A DNA stretch of 64,000 bases from NCBI RefSeq assembly GCF_017086405.1, contig NZ_CP070973.1, positions 5,240,739 through 5,304,738 of the forward strand, in the 5' to 3' direction. The notes below the pieces were generated by a model. That model had not been told where the DNA came from. It did not search any database and was given only the letters and a program-made list of their open reading frames with translations. This DNA is from Mycobacterium gordonae (GTDB lineage Bacteria > Actinomycetota > Actinomycetes > Mycobacteriales > Mycobacteriaceae). Below, piece after piece: positions 50,453 to 58,808 of the stretch (the stretch's first letter is position 1; every line of letters starts with the position of its first letter). Made by a program: the position numbers and the translations under genes.

Positions 50453-52648
50453 GTGAATCGCACCGATGAACTCGCCAATACGCATCTGGCGCCCGACCCC
50501 GCTGACCTGGCCGGCCTCACCGCCGGCACCCACCACAATCCGCACGGCATTCTGGGCGCGCACGAGTACGACGACCACACCGTCATCCGGGCATTTCGCC
50601 CGCACGCCGCCAGCGTCGTCGTTCTCGTCGGCGAAGACACATTTGCACTGCAGCACATCGACTCCGGGGTATGGGCCGTGGCGCTGCCCTTCGTTGACCT
50701 GGTCGACTACCGACTGGAGGTGACCTACGACGGTTCGGAACCCCACACCATCGCCGACCCCTACCGTTTCCTGCCCACGTTGGGCGAGGTCGACCTGCAC
50801 CTGTTCGCCGAAGGACGCCACGAACGCCTCTGGGAGGTACTTGGCGCCCATCCCCGCTCGTTCACCACGCCCGACGGCGTGGTGAGCGGGGTGTCGTTCG
50901 CCGTGTGGGCGCCGAATGCCAAGGGCGTCAGCCTGATCGGCGATTTCAACGGCTGGACCGGCACCGACGCGCCGATGCGGGTGCTGGGCTCGTCCGGCGT
51001 GTGGGAGCTGTTCTGGCCCGACTTTCCGATCGACGGCCTGTACAAGTTCCGGGTGCACGGCGCCGACGGCGCCGTGACCGATCGTGCCGATCCGTTCGCG
51101 TTCGGCACCGAGGTGCCGCCGCAGACCGCCTCGCGGGTGACGGTGAGCGACTACACCTGGGACGACCAGGAGTGGCTGGAGCTGCGTGCGCAAGGCAACC
51201 CGGTCTTCGAGCCGATGAGCACCTACGAGGTGCATCTCGGCTCTTGGCGGCCGGGTCTGAGTTACCGGGAACTCGCCGTACAGCTGACCGAATACGTTGC
51301 AGAGCAAGGTTTTACGCACGTCGAGCTGCTACCCGTCGCCGAGCACCCATTCGGCGGGTCCTGGGGTTACCAGGTGACGTCGTACTATGCGCCCTCGTCA
51401 CGCTTCGGCACGCCCGACGAATTCCGGACCTTGGTCGACGCACTGCACCAAGCCGGCATCGGGGTCATCGTCGACTGGGTGCCGGCGCACTTCCCCAAAG
51501 ACGCGTGGGCATTGGGGCGCTTCGACGGAACCCCGCTCTACGAACACTCCGACCCCAAGCGCGGTGAGCAGTTAGACTGGGGCACTTACGTATTCGACTT
51601 CGGACGTCCCGAGGTGCGAAACTTCCTGGTGGCCAACGCCCTGTACTGGTTGCAGGAGTTCCACGTGGACGGCCTGCGGGTCGATGCGGTCGCGTCGATG
51701 CTGTACCTGGACTATTCGCGCCCCGAGGGTGGTTGGACCCCCAACATCTACGGCGGACGTGAGAACCTCGAAGCAGTGCAGTTCCTGCAAGAGATGAACG
51801 CGACCGCCCACAAAGCCGCCCCGGGAATAGTCACCATCGCCGAAGAGTCGACGTCGTGGCCCGGCGTCACACGTCCGACGAGTCTCGGTGGCCTTGGTTT
51901 TTCGATGAAGTGGAACATGGGCTGGATGCACGACACGCTCGACTACTTCAGCCGGGATCCGATTTATCGCACCTACCACCATCACGAGATGACGTTCTCG
52001 ATGCTGTATGCGTTCAGCGAGAACTACGTGCTGCCGCTCAGCCACGACGAGGTAGTGCACGGCAAAGGCACGTTGTGGGGGCGGATGCCCGGGGACAACC
52101 ACGCCAAGGCGGCCGGGTTACGCAGTCTGCTCGCCTATCAGTGGGCACACCCGGGTAAGCAACTGCTGTTCATGGGCCAGGAGTTCGGACAGCGTGCCGA
52201 GTGGTCGGAGGAACGCGGGCTGGACTGGTGGCAGCTCGACGAGCAGGGATTCTCCAACGGTGTGCTGCGGCTGGTCCGCGACATCAACGGGATCTACTCG
52301 ACCCACCCGGCGCTGTGGAGCAGGGACACCACACCCGAGGGCTATTCGTGGATCGACGCCAACGACTCGGCCAACAACGTGCTGAGCTTCCTGCGCTACG
52401 GCGACGACGGATCGGCGCTGGCCTGCGTGTTCAACTTCGCGGGGGCCGAGCACAGCAACTACCGGTTGGGCCTGCCGCAGGCCGGCCGCTGGCGTGAGGT
52501 GCTCAACACCGACGCGACCGACTACAACGGCACCGGAATCGGCAACCTCGGCGGCGTCGACGCAACCGACGACCCGTGGCACGGCCGGCCGGCGTCAGCG
52601 GTGCTGGTGTTGCCGCCCTCGTCGGCGATTTGGCTGGAGCCCGCCTAG
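50453..52648 (+). CDS. glgB: 1,4-alpha-glucan branching enzyme
   Basis: A 731-residue GH13_9 branching enzyme. Two N-terminal carbohydrate-binding domains are followed by the barrel: STYEVHLGSWRPG near 258; IDWVPAHFPKD (reads IVDWVPAHFPKD) near 340; nucleophile Asp411 in GLRVDAVASML; Glu464 in IAEESTSWPG; and LPLSHDEVVHGKGTL near 525. These match the M. tuberculosis enzyme's catalytic numbering. The GTG start has an excellent GGAGGTGA site formed by the end of glgE. Ends before a hairpin repeat. Confidence 0.95.
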   Translation: MNRTDELANTHLAPDPADLAGLTAGTHHNPHGILGAHEYDDHTVIRAFRPHAASVVVLVGEDTFALQHIDSGVWAVALPFVDLVDYRLEVTYDGSEPHTIADPYRFLPTLGEVDLHLFAEGRHERLWEVLGAHPRSFTTPDGVVSGVSFAVWAPNAKGVSLIGDFNGWTGTDAPMRVLGSSGVWELFWPDFPIDGLYKFRVHGADGAVTDRADPFAFGTEVPPQTASRVTVSDYTWDDQEWLELRAQGNPVFEPMSTYEVHLGSWRPGLSYRELAVQLTEYVAEQGFTHVELLPVAEHPFGGSWGYQVTSYYAPSSRFGTPDEFRTLVDALHQAGIGVIVDWVPAHFPKDAWALGRFDGTPLYEHSDPKRGEQLDWGTYVFDFGRPEVRNFLVANALYWLQEFHVDGLRVDAVASMLYLDYSRPEGGWTPNIYGGRENLEAVQFLQEMNATAHKAAPGIVTIAEESTSWPGVTRPTSLGGLGFSMKWNMGWMHDTLDYFSRDPIYRTYHHHEMTFSMLYAFSENYVLPLSHDEVVHGKGTLWGRMPGDNHAKAAGLRSLLAYQWAHPGKQLLFMGQEFGQRAEWSEERGLDWWQLDEQGFSNGVLRLVRDINGIYSTHPALWSRDTTPEGYSWIDANDSANNVLSFLRYGDDGSALACVFNFAGAEHSNYRLGLPQAGRWREVLNTDATDYNGTGIGNLGGVDATDDPWHGRPASAVLVLPPSSAIWLEPA

Positions 52649-52673
52649 GTCCCGGATTGCCCCGGGATGCCCG

Positions 52674-52732
52674 GCGAGCAGACACTAAAGCACCGTGGAG
52701 CGGACGCTCCGGGTGCTTTTGTGTCTGCTCGC
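52674..52732. repeat. Hairpin repeat, copy 3, between convergent glgB and the thioredoxin-like gene
   Basis: GCGAGCAGACACTAAAGCAC (52674-52693) plus C pairs with 52712-52732 at 20 of 21 positions; the loop contains GGAGCG/CGCTCC, extending the hairpin. It lies 25 bases after the glgB stop and 24 bases before the end of the convergent gene. In M. tuberculosis this gap holds PE_PGRS24, which is absent here. Confidence 0.85.
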
Positions 52733-52756
52733 GAAAGGAACTTCGCGGATCGGGCG

Positions 52757-53677
52757 TCAGTACAACGCGTTGGCGAGGTTGCGGCGACCGGCAACCACCT
52801 CAGGGTCGGCGGGGTCGAAGAGCTCGAACAACTCGATCAGCCGGGTGCGCACGGTGCTGCGGTCATCACCAGATGTACAGCGTATCAACGCAATCAGACG
52901 GTCGAACGCCCCGGTGACATCCTGGTTGAGAATCTGGACGTCGGCGGCGGCGAAGGCCGCGTCGATGTCGTCGGGCGCCGCGTCGGCCGCCGGAACCGAG
53001 TCCGGCGGAAGCGCGGTCGCGCGTGCGAGGAACCCGATCTTGCGGATGGCCGCTTTGGCCTCCGCGCTGGCCGGATCGGCCGCCAGGACCTCCTCATAGG
53101 ACAATTTCGCCGCGTCGAGGTCACCAGCCTCCAGGTGCTGACGCGCCGCGGCGACCACCGGGTCGACTTTCTCCGGTTGTCCGGAGCCGGGTGCGCCTTT
53201 GAGCTTTCCTGCGGTGGCGTCGATCAGCGAGTCGATCCAGCGCCGCAACTGATCGGGGGGCTGTGGACCCTGGAAACTTGAAACCGGTTGCGCCGCAGCC
53301 AATGCTACGACGGTCGGGACCGCCTGCACGCCGAAGATCCGGGCGATGCCGGGCGCGGCGTCGACGTTGGCCACTGCCAGGGCCCAGGTGCCGTTGTCGT
53401 CAGCGGCGAGGCCGGCCAGCGTCTCGAGAAGGTCGACACACACCTCGCTGCGCGGCGACCACAGCAGCACCACGACCGGGATCTCGTCGGACCGGTTGAT
53501 CACCTCGTCCTCGAAATTGGCCTCGGTGACCTGGATGATCCCCGGGCCACCCGGGTCACCCGGGCCACCAGGACCGCCCGGCGGCGCACTGGCCTTCTGC
53601 TGAGCGCGTTGCTTGAGACCGGACAGGTCGACCGCACCGGCCAACGCTGGCCCGATCGAGGGTCGGGGACGTGTCAC
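52757..53677 (-). CDS. Thioredoxin-like TPR protein (YbbN/CnoX type, Rv1324 homologue)
   Basis: A 306-residue protein: a low-complexity Gly/Pro stretch near 34-46 (GGPGGPGDPGGPG), a thioredoxin-fold domain (about 50-155) and a helical TPR-like region with AARQHLEAGDLDAAKLSYEE near 178. The CXXC site is degenerate: WSPRSEVC keeps only one cysteine, so it is not a disulfide reductase of the usual kind. E. coli CnoX, of similar architecture, is a redox-linked holdase; that role is inferred. GTG start. The 177-base upstream gap has repeated ACAGTA elements (53790-53810). Confidence 0.82.
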   Translation of the reverse strand: MTRPRPSIGPALAGAVDLSGLKQRAQQKASAPPGGPGGPGDPGGPGIIQVTEANFEDEVINRSDEIPVVVLLWSPRSEVCVDLLETLAGLAADDNGTWALAVANVDAAPGIARIFGVQAVPTVVALAAAQPVSSFQGPQPPDQLRRWIDSLIDATAGKLKGAPGSGQPEKVDPVVAAARQHLEAGDLDAAKLSYEEVLAADPASAEAKAAIRKIGFLARATALPPDSVPAADAAPDDIDAAFAAADVQILNQDVTGAFDRLIALIRCTSGDDRSTVRTRLIELFELFDPADPEVVAGRRNLANALY

Positions 53678-53854
53678 ACCGCCAAGTCTGTCACGACGTC
53701 ACGATCCGCTCGCGGCGACCTCCTGGCCCGACAAAAAGTGGCCGGAATTCGCGCTCCTGGTCTCCCGGGACGGTGATATGACCAATCTCACAGTAATACC
53801 GACAGTATTGACCTCGACACTTCCCCAGCAAACGCGCCGAGCCGATGGCTCCGG

Positions 53855-55048
53855 TCAGCCGGCCCGTAAAATCAGCGCGTCGCCCTGGCCACCGGCCCCA
53901 CACAGCGCCGCCACACCGTAGCCCGATCCGCGACGCGCCAATTCCAGAGCCACGTGCAGCGTGATCCGCGCTCCCGACATCCCGATGGGGTGCCCGACCG
54001 CAATCGCGCCTCCGTTGACGTTGACGATCTCGGGGTTGACGCCGAGTTCCCTGGTGGACGCGAGGGCCACCGCCGCAAACGCTTCGTTGATCTCGACGAC
54101 ATCGAGCTGATCGACCGAGATGCCCTCGCGGCCGAGCGCCTTCTTGATCGCGTTGGCGGGTTGGGACTGCAGCGTGGAATCCGGCCCGGCCACCACGCCG
54201 TGGGCTCCGATCTCGACCAGCCAGGATAACCCCAACTCCTGGGCCTTCGCCTTGTTCATCACAACGACCGCCGCGGCGCCATCGGAAATCTGCGACGCCG
54301 AACCTGCCGTAATGGTGCCGTCCTTGCGGAAGGCAGGCCTCAGACCGGCCAGCGAGTCGGCGGTGGTGTTCGCCCGGATGCCCTCGTCCTCGCTGAACTG
54401 CAGCGGGTCGCCCTTCCGCTGCGGGATGTCCACCGGGACCACTTCGTCGGCGAAAACACCGTCTTTCCATGCGGCGGCGGCCTTTTGGTGCGACTGCGCC
54501 GCGTACTCGTCCTGCTCCTGGCGGCTGAACTTGTCGACGTCGTTACGCTGCTCGGTCAGCGCGCCCATCGGCTGATCGGTGAAGACATCGTGCAGGCCGT
54601 CGTAGGCCATGTGGTCGAGCACCGTGACGTCGCCGTACTTGTAGCCGGCCCGGCTGTCCATCAGCAGGTGCGGCGCCCTGGTCATCGACTCCTGGCCGCC
54701 GGCGACCACGACGTCGAACTCACCGGCACGAATGAGCTGGTCGGCCAGGGCGATGGCATCGATCCCGGACAGACACATCTTGTTGATGGTCAGCGCAGGC
54801 ACGTCCCAGCCGATGCCCGCCGCGACGGCGGCCTGGCGCGCGGGCATCTGCCCGGCGCCCGCGGTCAGCACCTGGCCCATGATCACGTACTCGACCAGCG
54901 ATGCCGGCGCCTCCTGGTTGGGGAAGGCCTTGTCCAACGCGGCCTTGATCGCGATGGCACCGAGGTCGCTGGCGCTGAAGTCCTTCAGCGAACCCATCAG
55001 TTTGCCGATGGGCGTCCGAGCCCCAGCAACGATCACCGACGTCGTCAT
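53855..55048 (-). CDS. fadA4: Acetyl-CoA acetyltransferase (FadA4)
   Basis: A 397-residue thiolase II. Nucleophile cysteine in NKMCLSGIDAIALA near 90, NEAFAAVALASTREL near 330, histidine in GHPIGMSGARI near 350 and second cysteine in ALCGAGGQGDALI near 385. It interconverts acetyl-CoA and acetoacetyl-CoA. It corresponds to Rv1323, next to the methylmalonyl-CoA epimerase gene (divergent, 82 bases apart) as in M. tuberculosis. An AGGAGGT-like site precedes the ATG. Confidence 0.93.
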   Translation of the reverse strand: MTTSVIVAGARTPIGKLMGSLKDFSASDLGAIAIKAALDKAFPNQEAPASLVEYVIMGQVLTAGAGQMPARQAAVAAGIGWDVPALTINKMCLSGIDAIALADQLIRAGEFDVVVAGGQESMTRAPHLLMDSRAGYKYGDVTVLDHMAYDGLHDVFTDQPMGALTEQRNDVDKFSRQEQDEYAAQSHQKAAAAWKDGVFADEVVPVDIPQRKGDPLQFSEDEGIRANTTADSLAGLRPAFRKDGTITAGSASQISDGAAAVVVMNKAKAQELGLSWLVEIGAHGVVAGPDSTLQSQPANAIKKALGREGISVDQLDVVEINEAFAAVALASTRELGVNPEIVNVNGGAIAVGHPIGMSGARITLHVALELARRGSGYGVAALCGAGGQGDALILRAG

Positions 55049-55118
55049 GAAACCTCCTAAACGGCACGGGAACGGCTGATCGGGCCAACCCGGAGAAGCG
55101 GATTCTTTCTGATGAGGT

Positions 55119-55124
55119 TACCGT
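55119..55124 (+). promoter_or_regulatory. -10 box of leaderless epimerase gene
   Basis: TACCGT ends exactly six bases before the ATG at 55131; no ribosome site is present. Same hexamer and spacing as at 34599. Confidence 0.55.
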
Positions 55125-55130
55125 TATGTA

Positions 55131-55589
55131 ATGACGACCGATCAAGTTGACGCCCGTCCCACCCTGGCTACGTCACTGGTGACAGGACTCGATCACGTCG
55201 GCATTGCAGTCGCCGATCTTGATGCTGCCATCGAGTGGTACAACGACCACCTCGGCATGATCCTGGTGCACGAAGAAATAAACGATGACCAGGGCATTCG
55301 CGAAGCGATGCTGGCCGTCCCGGGCACCAGCGCACAGATCCAGCTGATGGCGCCGTTGGATGAGACGTCGGTGATCGCGAAATTCATCGACAAGCGCGGA
55401 CCCGGCATCCAGCAGCTCGCCTGCCGGATCAGGGACCTCGATGCCATGTGCGAGCAGTTGCGCTCGCAGGGCGTGCGGCTGGTCTACGAGAAGCCCCGCC
55501 GTGGCACCGCGAACTCGCGCATCAACTTCATCCACCCCAAGGACGCCGGCGGCGTGCTGATCGAGCTGGTCGAGCCGGCTCACCACTAG
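55131..55589 (+). CDS. Methylmalonyl-CoA epimerase
   Basis: A 152-residue VOC-fold enzyme that interconverts the epimers of methylmalonyl-CoA, linking propionyl-CoA breakdown with methyl-branched lipid synthesis. Metal ligands appear in GLDHVGIAVADLDAAIEWY (histidine near 22), QLACRIRDLD near 90 and VLIELVEPAHH at the C-terminus (glutamate). It is the Rv1322A homologue, divergent from fadA4. Its end overlaps the following minus-strand gene by four bases. Confidence 0.92.
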   Translation: MTTDQVDARPTLATSLVTGLDHVGIAVADLDAAIEWYNDHLGMILVHEEINDDQGIREAMLAVPGTSAQIQLMAPLDETSVIAKFIDKRGPGIQQLACRIRDLDAMCEQLRSQGVRLVYEKPRRGTANSRINFIHPKDAGGVLIELVEPAHH

Positions 55590-55867
55590 GACCACTTGCG
55601 AGTGGGGCCGCGGGTAGCACGGTTGGTCCAACACGGCGTGTGCCAGTGCCTGCGATCGTCTATCGCCGCCGCCACGCCGACTGGCCAAACCACCACATGC
55701 GCAGTGCCGGAACGAATTTCGTGATCACACCCGGGACAGCGATAGATCTTGACCGCGCGAGCCGCAGGAACAGGGCGAACCTCGTATTCGTAGCCATCGG
55801 CTCCGATTTCCACTCGATTCGGCAGCCGCAATGCCTGCCGGGGTGGCGGTTTGCGGCGCCGAGCCAT
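55586..55867 (-). CDS. Small zinc-ribbon-like protein (Rv1322 position)
   Basis: A 93-residue basic protein with RCPGCDHEI (CxxC near residue 44) and HWHTPCW (near 74), a likely C-C-H-C zinc site. The N-terminus is Arg/Pro-rich (MARRRKPPPRQALRLP). I recognise no named family; nucleic-acid binding is plausible. It sits one base downstream of nucS, in the same position as the conserved small gene of M. tuberculosis, so it may be co-transcribed with it. Confidence 0.78.
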   Translation of the reverse strand: MARRRKPPPRQALRLPNRVEIGADGYEYEVRPVPAARAVKIYRCPGCDHEIRSGTAHVVVWPVGVAAAIDDRRHWHTPCWTNRATRGPTRKWS

Positions 55868-55868
55868 C

Positions 55869-56531
55869 TCAGAACAGCCGGTACTCGTCGCTGTCCATTC
55901 CCCGCATCTTGTCGTAATCCAATGTCAGACAACGGATTCCACGATCAGTCGCCAAAGTGCGGGCCTGTGGCTTGATCTGCTGAGCCGCAAATACGCCCTT
56001 GACGGGTGCCAGAACAGTGTCTCGATTGAGCAATTCCAGGTAGCGAGTGAGCTGCTCCACTCCGTCTATCTCGCCGCGCCGCTTGATCTCCACGGCGACC
56101 GAGCCCCCCCTCTCGTCGCGGCACAGCAGATCGACCGGCCCAATGGCAGTCATGTACTCCCGGCGAACCAGCGTGTACCCGTCACCCAGTAGATGAACAT
56201 GCTCTGCGAGCAGCGCCTGCAGGTGTGCCTCGACCCCGTCCTTTACCAGACCCGGGTCGACGCCCAGCTCGTGGCTGGAGTCGTGTTCGACCGCCTCGAC
56301 TGTGATGCGCAACTGCTCGCCGGCCTTGTTCTCAACCACCCACACCGGGCCCGGCTCCTCGATCAACCAGCACGGTGGGCTCATCCAGTTCAGTGGCTTG
56401 TACGCACGGTCGTCGGCGTGCACGCTGACCGAACCGTCCGCCTTGAACAACAGCAACCGACGCGCCGACGGCAGATGCGCGGTGAGACGGCCGATGTAAT
56501 CGACGGTGCACTGGGCGATGACGAGACGCAC
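55869..56531 (-). CDS. nucS: NucS/EndoMS mismatch endonuclease
   Basis: A 220-residue endonuclease that carries out non-canonical mismatch repair in actinobacteria, which lack MutS/MutL. The N-terminal DNA-binding/dimerisation domain is followed by a RecB-like nuclease: GPVDLLCRDE (Asp134) and VAVEIKRRGE (Glu148, Lys150), then GVEQLTRYLELLNRD. It ends in a short acidic C-terminus (DSDEYRLF), fitting sliding-clamp contact. GTG at 56531 has TAAGGT six bases upstream and no ribosome site (leaderless). Confidence 0.94.
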   Translation of the reverse strand: MRLVIAQCTVDYIGRLTAHLPSARRLLLFKADGSVSVHADDRAYKPLNWMSPPCWLIEEPGPVWVVENKAGEQLRITVEAVEHDSSHELGVDPGLVKDGVEAHLQALLAEHVHLLGDGYTLVRREYMTAIGPVDLLCRDERGGSVAVEIKRRGEIDGVEQLTRYLELLNRDTVLAPVKGVFAAQQIKPQARTLATDRGIRCLTLDYDKMRGMDSDEYRLF

Positions 56532-56537
56532 CCGATC

Positions 56538-56543
56538 ACCTTA
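56538..56543 (-). promoter_or_regulatory. -10 box of leaderless nucS
   Basis: On the minus strand TAAGGT lies six bases before the nucS GTG at 56531, the leaderless arrangement. Confidence 0.55.
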
Positions 56544-56610
56544 AGACCTCCGGCAGGAGACACGGCCGGCGAGCGCGTCCGATCGAAATCAGGGCTATCC
56601 GGCGAACGAA

Positions 56611-56629
56611 GAATTAGGCTGTCGCCACC
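56611..56629 (+). promoter_or_regulatory. Cyclase-array leader, copy 1
   Basis: GAATTAGGCTGTCGCCACC directly before the ATG at 56630. TAGGCT is a -10 candidate nine bases from the ATG. Near-identical leaders precede the three other cyclase copies. Confidence 0.6.
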
Positions 56630-57124
56630 ATGCCGACCGAGCAGATCGCCGAGAGGGACCTGTCGCTATGGGACCGTTCAGTCGAACGAATGATCGCCTG
56701 CCGCCACAGTCTGCTGGCGAATCTGACCGGCGTCGTGCTGATCGTGAGTCCCGCGTTTCCGGCGCCCTTCAGTTATGTCCATGGTTCGCGTTGGCTGGCC
56801 GGCACACCGACGCCGACGTGCGCAATGCTCGCCGCGACTCTGTGGATCACCACCCGGATCATCAGGGCGTCCATCCGGTGGGCGGTTGAGGAACATGAGC
56901 CAACGACGGACTGCGAACCCGTTGCCCAGACGGCTCGGTGGTGGGCACCGGTGAAATCCAACGCCGGCAGTTTGCCCGCGAGCCTCCGAATGATCGAACG
57001 CGTACGCGATGACGAGCGCGCATTGTGGTCCCGAGTCGCGGTGGTGAGGCTTCGTGGCAGCGTGCTGCAACAGAGCTGGCGCAGCTTGACTCGACCTCGA
57101 CCGAAACCGTGTCCTACGAATTAA
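56630..57124 (+). pseudogene. Truncated adenylyl cyclase copy (membrane part only)
   Basis: The 164-codon frame aligns with the start of the neighbouring cyclases only at the first membrane segments: LLANLTGVVLIVSPAFPAPF (reads with the LQANLTGIVVTT region of the next gene), RWLAGTPTPTCAMLAATLWI, then IIRASIRWAVEEHEP. Beyond that, homology stops and the rest is not cyclase-like. The HAMP and catalytic domains are absent. It has the same leader as the intact copies and its end runs into the next copy's leader, so it is a deletion derivative of a tandem duplicate. It could still be expressed as a small membrane protein. Confidence 0.7.
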
Positions 57125-57136
57125 GCTGACGCCACC
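57118..57136 (+). promoter_or_regulatory. Cyclase-array leader, copy 2
   Basis: GAATTAAGCTGACGCCACC directly before the ATG at 57137; TAAGCT is the -10 candidate. It overlaps the end of the truncated copy upstream. Confidence 0.6.
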
Positions 57137-58753
57137 ATGTCGGACGAAGAGGTCCCAGTAACAAGCACCGCCCAGCGCCTGGGCCGGTTCCTCGAGAGGC
57201 TGACCCATCAGAGCGGCCGGCCGAACCCCCCCGTCTATGGTTCTTGGATACTCGGGCACGCCTCCGAAAGCCAGTCGCGCCGGCAGTTGCGCATCAAGCG
57301 CATCGTCAACCTCTACACCCTGCAGGCAAATCTGACCGGCATCGTGGTCACTACACTGATACTGACTCTCGCGTTTCCCAAGCCCAATATCTACCGAGAC
57401 GCACCGCGATGGCTGACCTTCGGCGTCCTTCCCGCGTACGCCACCCTTGCGTTGACCTTCGGTACCTTCTGGATCAGCCGTCGCATCATCGCGGCGGCTA
57501 CCCGGTGGGTGATCGAACAACGGGAACCCAGTGGCGACGACGCCCGCAACGTCCTGCTTGCACCCTTCCGGGTGTCGGTCGTCCACATCGCGATGTGGGG
57601 ACTCGGGGCTGTCGTCCTGGCGGTGCTGTACGGCATGTCGAACCGTCTGTTCATCCCGATAACCCTGGTCACGGGCACGATCAGCGGGGTTCTCGTGGCC
57701 ACCAACACCTACCTGTTCACCGAGTTCGCGCTGCGCCCCTTCGCCGCGCAGGCACTGGAAGCCGAGCGCAAGTCACCACGAATCGCGCCGGGCATCATGG
57801 GCCGGACGATGACGGTGTGGACCCTAGGCTCTGGGGCACCGCTCGCCGGCATCGCCGGTCTGGCCCTTTTCGCATTGCTGGTCCAAGACCTCACCGAAAC
57901 CCAACTCGGCGTCGCCGTGCTGATCGTGTCGGTGGCCGCGCTGGTCTTCGGCTTCCTGGTGATGTGGATTATGTCGTGGCTAACCGCGACACCCGTTCGG
58001 GTGGTGCGCACCGCGCTCAAACGCGTCGAGGACGGCGACCTGCCCGGCGACCTGATGGTGTTCGACGGGACCGAACTCGGGGAACTGCAGCGTGGTTTCA
58101 ACGCCATGGTCAAAGGTCTACGCGAACGCGAACGGCTGCGAGACCTGTTCGGCCGTCACGTCGGTCGCGAGGTCGCCGCTGCCGCCGAGCGCGAGTTGCC
58201 CAAGCTGGGTGGCGAGGAGCGTCACGTCGCCGTTGTATTCATCGACATCATCGGCTCCACCCAATTGGTCCGCAGCCAACCGCCCGCCGAGGTGGTTCAC
58301 GTGCTCAACCAGTTCTTCACCATCATCGTCGACGAGGTCGACCGAAACTGCGGACTGGTAAACAAGTTTGAAGGTGACGCGGCGCTGGCGATCTTCGGCG
58401 CTCCCATTCGGCTCGACCGTCCCGAGGAGGCGGCATTGGCCGCTGCCCGGACGATATCGGAGCGGCTGGCCCACGAGATGCCCGAGTGCAAGGCCGGGAT
58501 CGGCGTCGCGGCCGGGCAGGTAGTCGCGGGCAACGTCGGAGCCCACGAGCGGTTCGAATACACCGTGATCGGCGGGCCGGTCCACGAGGCGGCCCGGCTG
58601 TGTGAACTGGCGAAGTCACATCCCGGCAGATTGCTGACGAGCTCGACGACGCTGCAGAACACAAGCGAGAATGAATGTGGGCGTTGGCTTTTGGCTGAGA
58701 CAGTGACACTGCGCAGCCACCACGAACCCATTCAGCTTGCCCATCCCCGCTGA
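57137..58753 (+). CDS. Class III adenylyl cyclase, HAMP-linked, with catalytic Asn replaced by His
   Basis: A 538-residue membrane cyclase of the Rv1318c-Rv1320c type. There are six membrane helices (about 55-290), a HAMP linker (TPVRVVRTALKRVEDGDLPG near 287; GTELGELQRGFNAM) and a class III catalytic domain. Metal aspartates are Asp370 (FIDIIGST) and Asp414; the purine lysine is Lys410 (NKFEGD); the transition-state arginine is Arg487. The paired asparagine, Asn483 in the intact copy at 60304, is His483 here (GPVHEAARL; codon CAC at 58583-58585). Activity may be reduced or altered, or the protein may act in heterodimers. Confidence 0.88.
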   Translation: MSDEEVPVTSTAQRLGRFLERLTHQSGRPNPPVYGSWILGHASESQSRRQLRIKRIVNLYTLQANLTGIVVTTLILTLAFPKPNIYRDAPRWLTFGVLPAYATLALTFGTFWISRRIIAAATRWVIEQREPSGDDARNVLLAPFRVSVVHIAMWGLGAVVLAVLYGMSNRLFIPITLVTGTISGVLVATNTYLFTEFALRPFAAQALEAERKSPRIAPGIMGRTMTVWTLGSGAPLAGIAGLALFALLVQDLTETQLGVAVLIVSVAALVFGFLVMWIMSWLTATPVRVVRTALKRVEDGDLPGDLMVFDGTELGELQRGFNAMVKGLRERERLRDLFGRHVGREVAAAAERELPKLGGEERHVAVVFIDIIGSTQLVRSQPPAEVVHVLNQFFTIIVDEVDRNCGLVNKFEGDAALAIFGAPIRLDRPEEAALAAARTISERLAHEMPECKAGIGVAAGQVVAGNVGAHERFEYTVIGGPVHEAARLCELAKSHPGRLLTSSTTLQNTSENECGRWLLAETVTLRSHHEPIQLAHPR

Positions 58754-58790
58754 TTTGTTGCGAAGTCACTTACCCAAGAACGTCGCAATC

Positions 58791-58808
58791 CCATTAGGCT
58801 GCGCCACC
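58791..58808 (+). promoter_or_regulatory. Cyclase-array leader, copy 3
   Basis: CCATTAGGCTGCGCCACC before the ATG at 58809; a one-base-shorter version of the shared leader, now in front of a pseudogene. Confidence 0.55.

Noticed and set aside
53788..53812. ACAGTA repeats upstream of the thioredoxin-like gene as a fourth copy of the TetR operator
   Set aside because: It shares only GGTATTAC-like fragments, lacks the CGATAGGTAT core and lies in an unrelated conserved locus.
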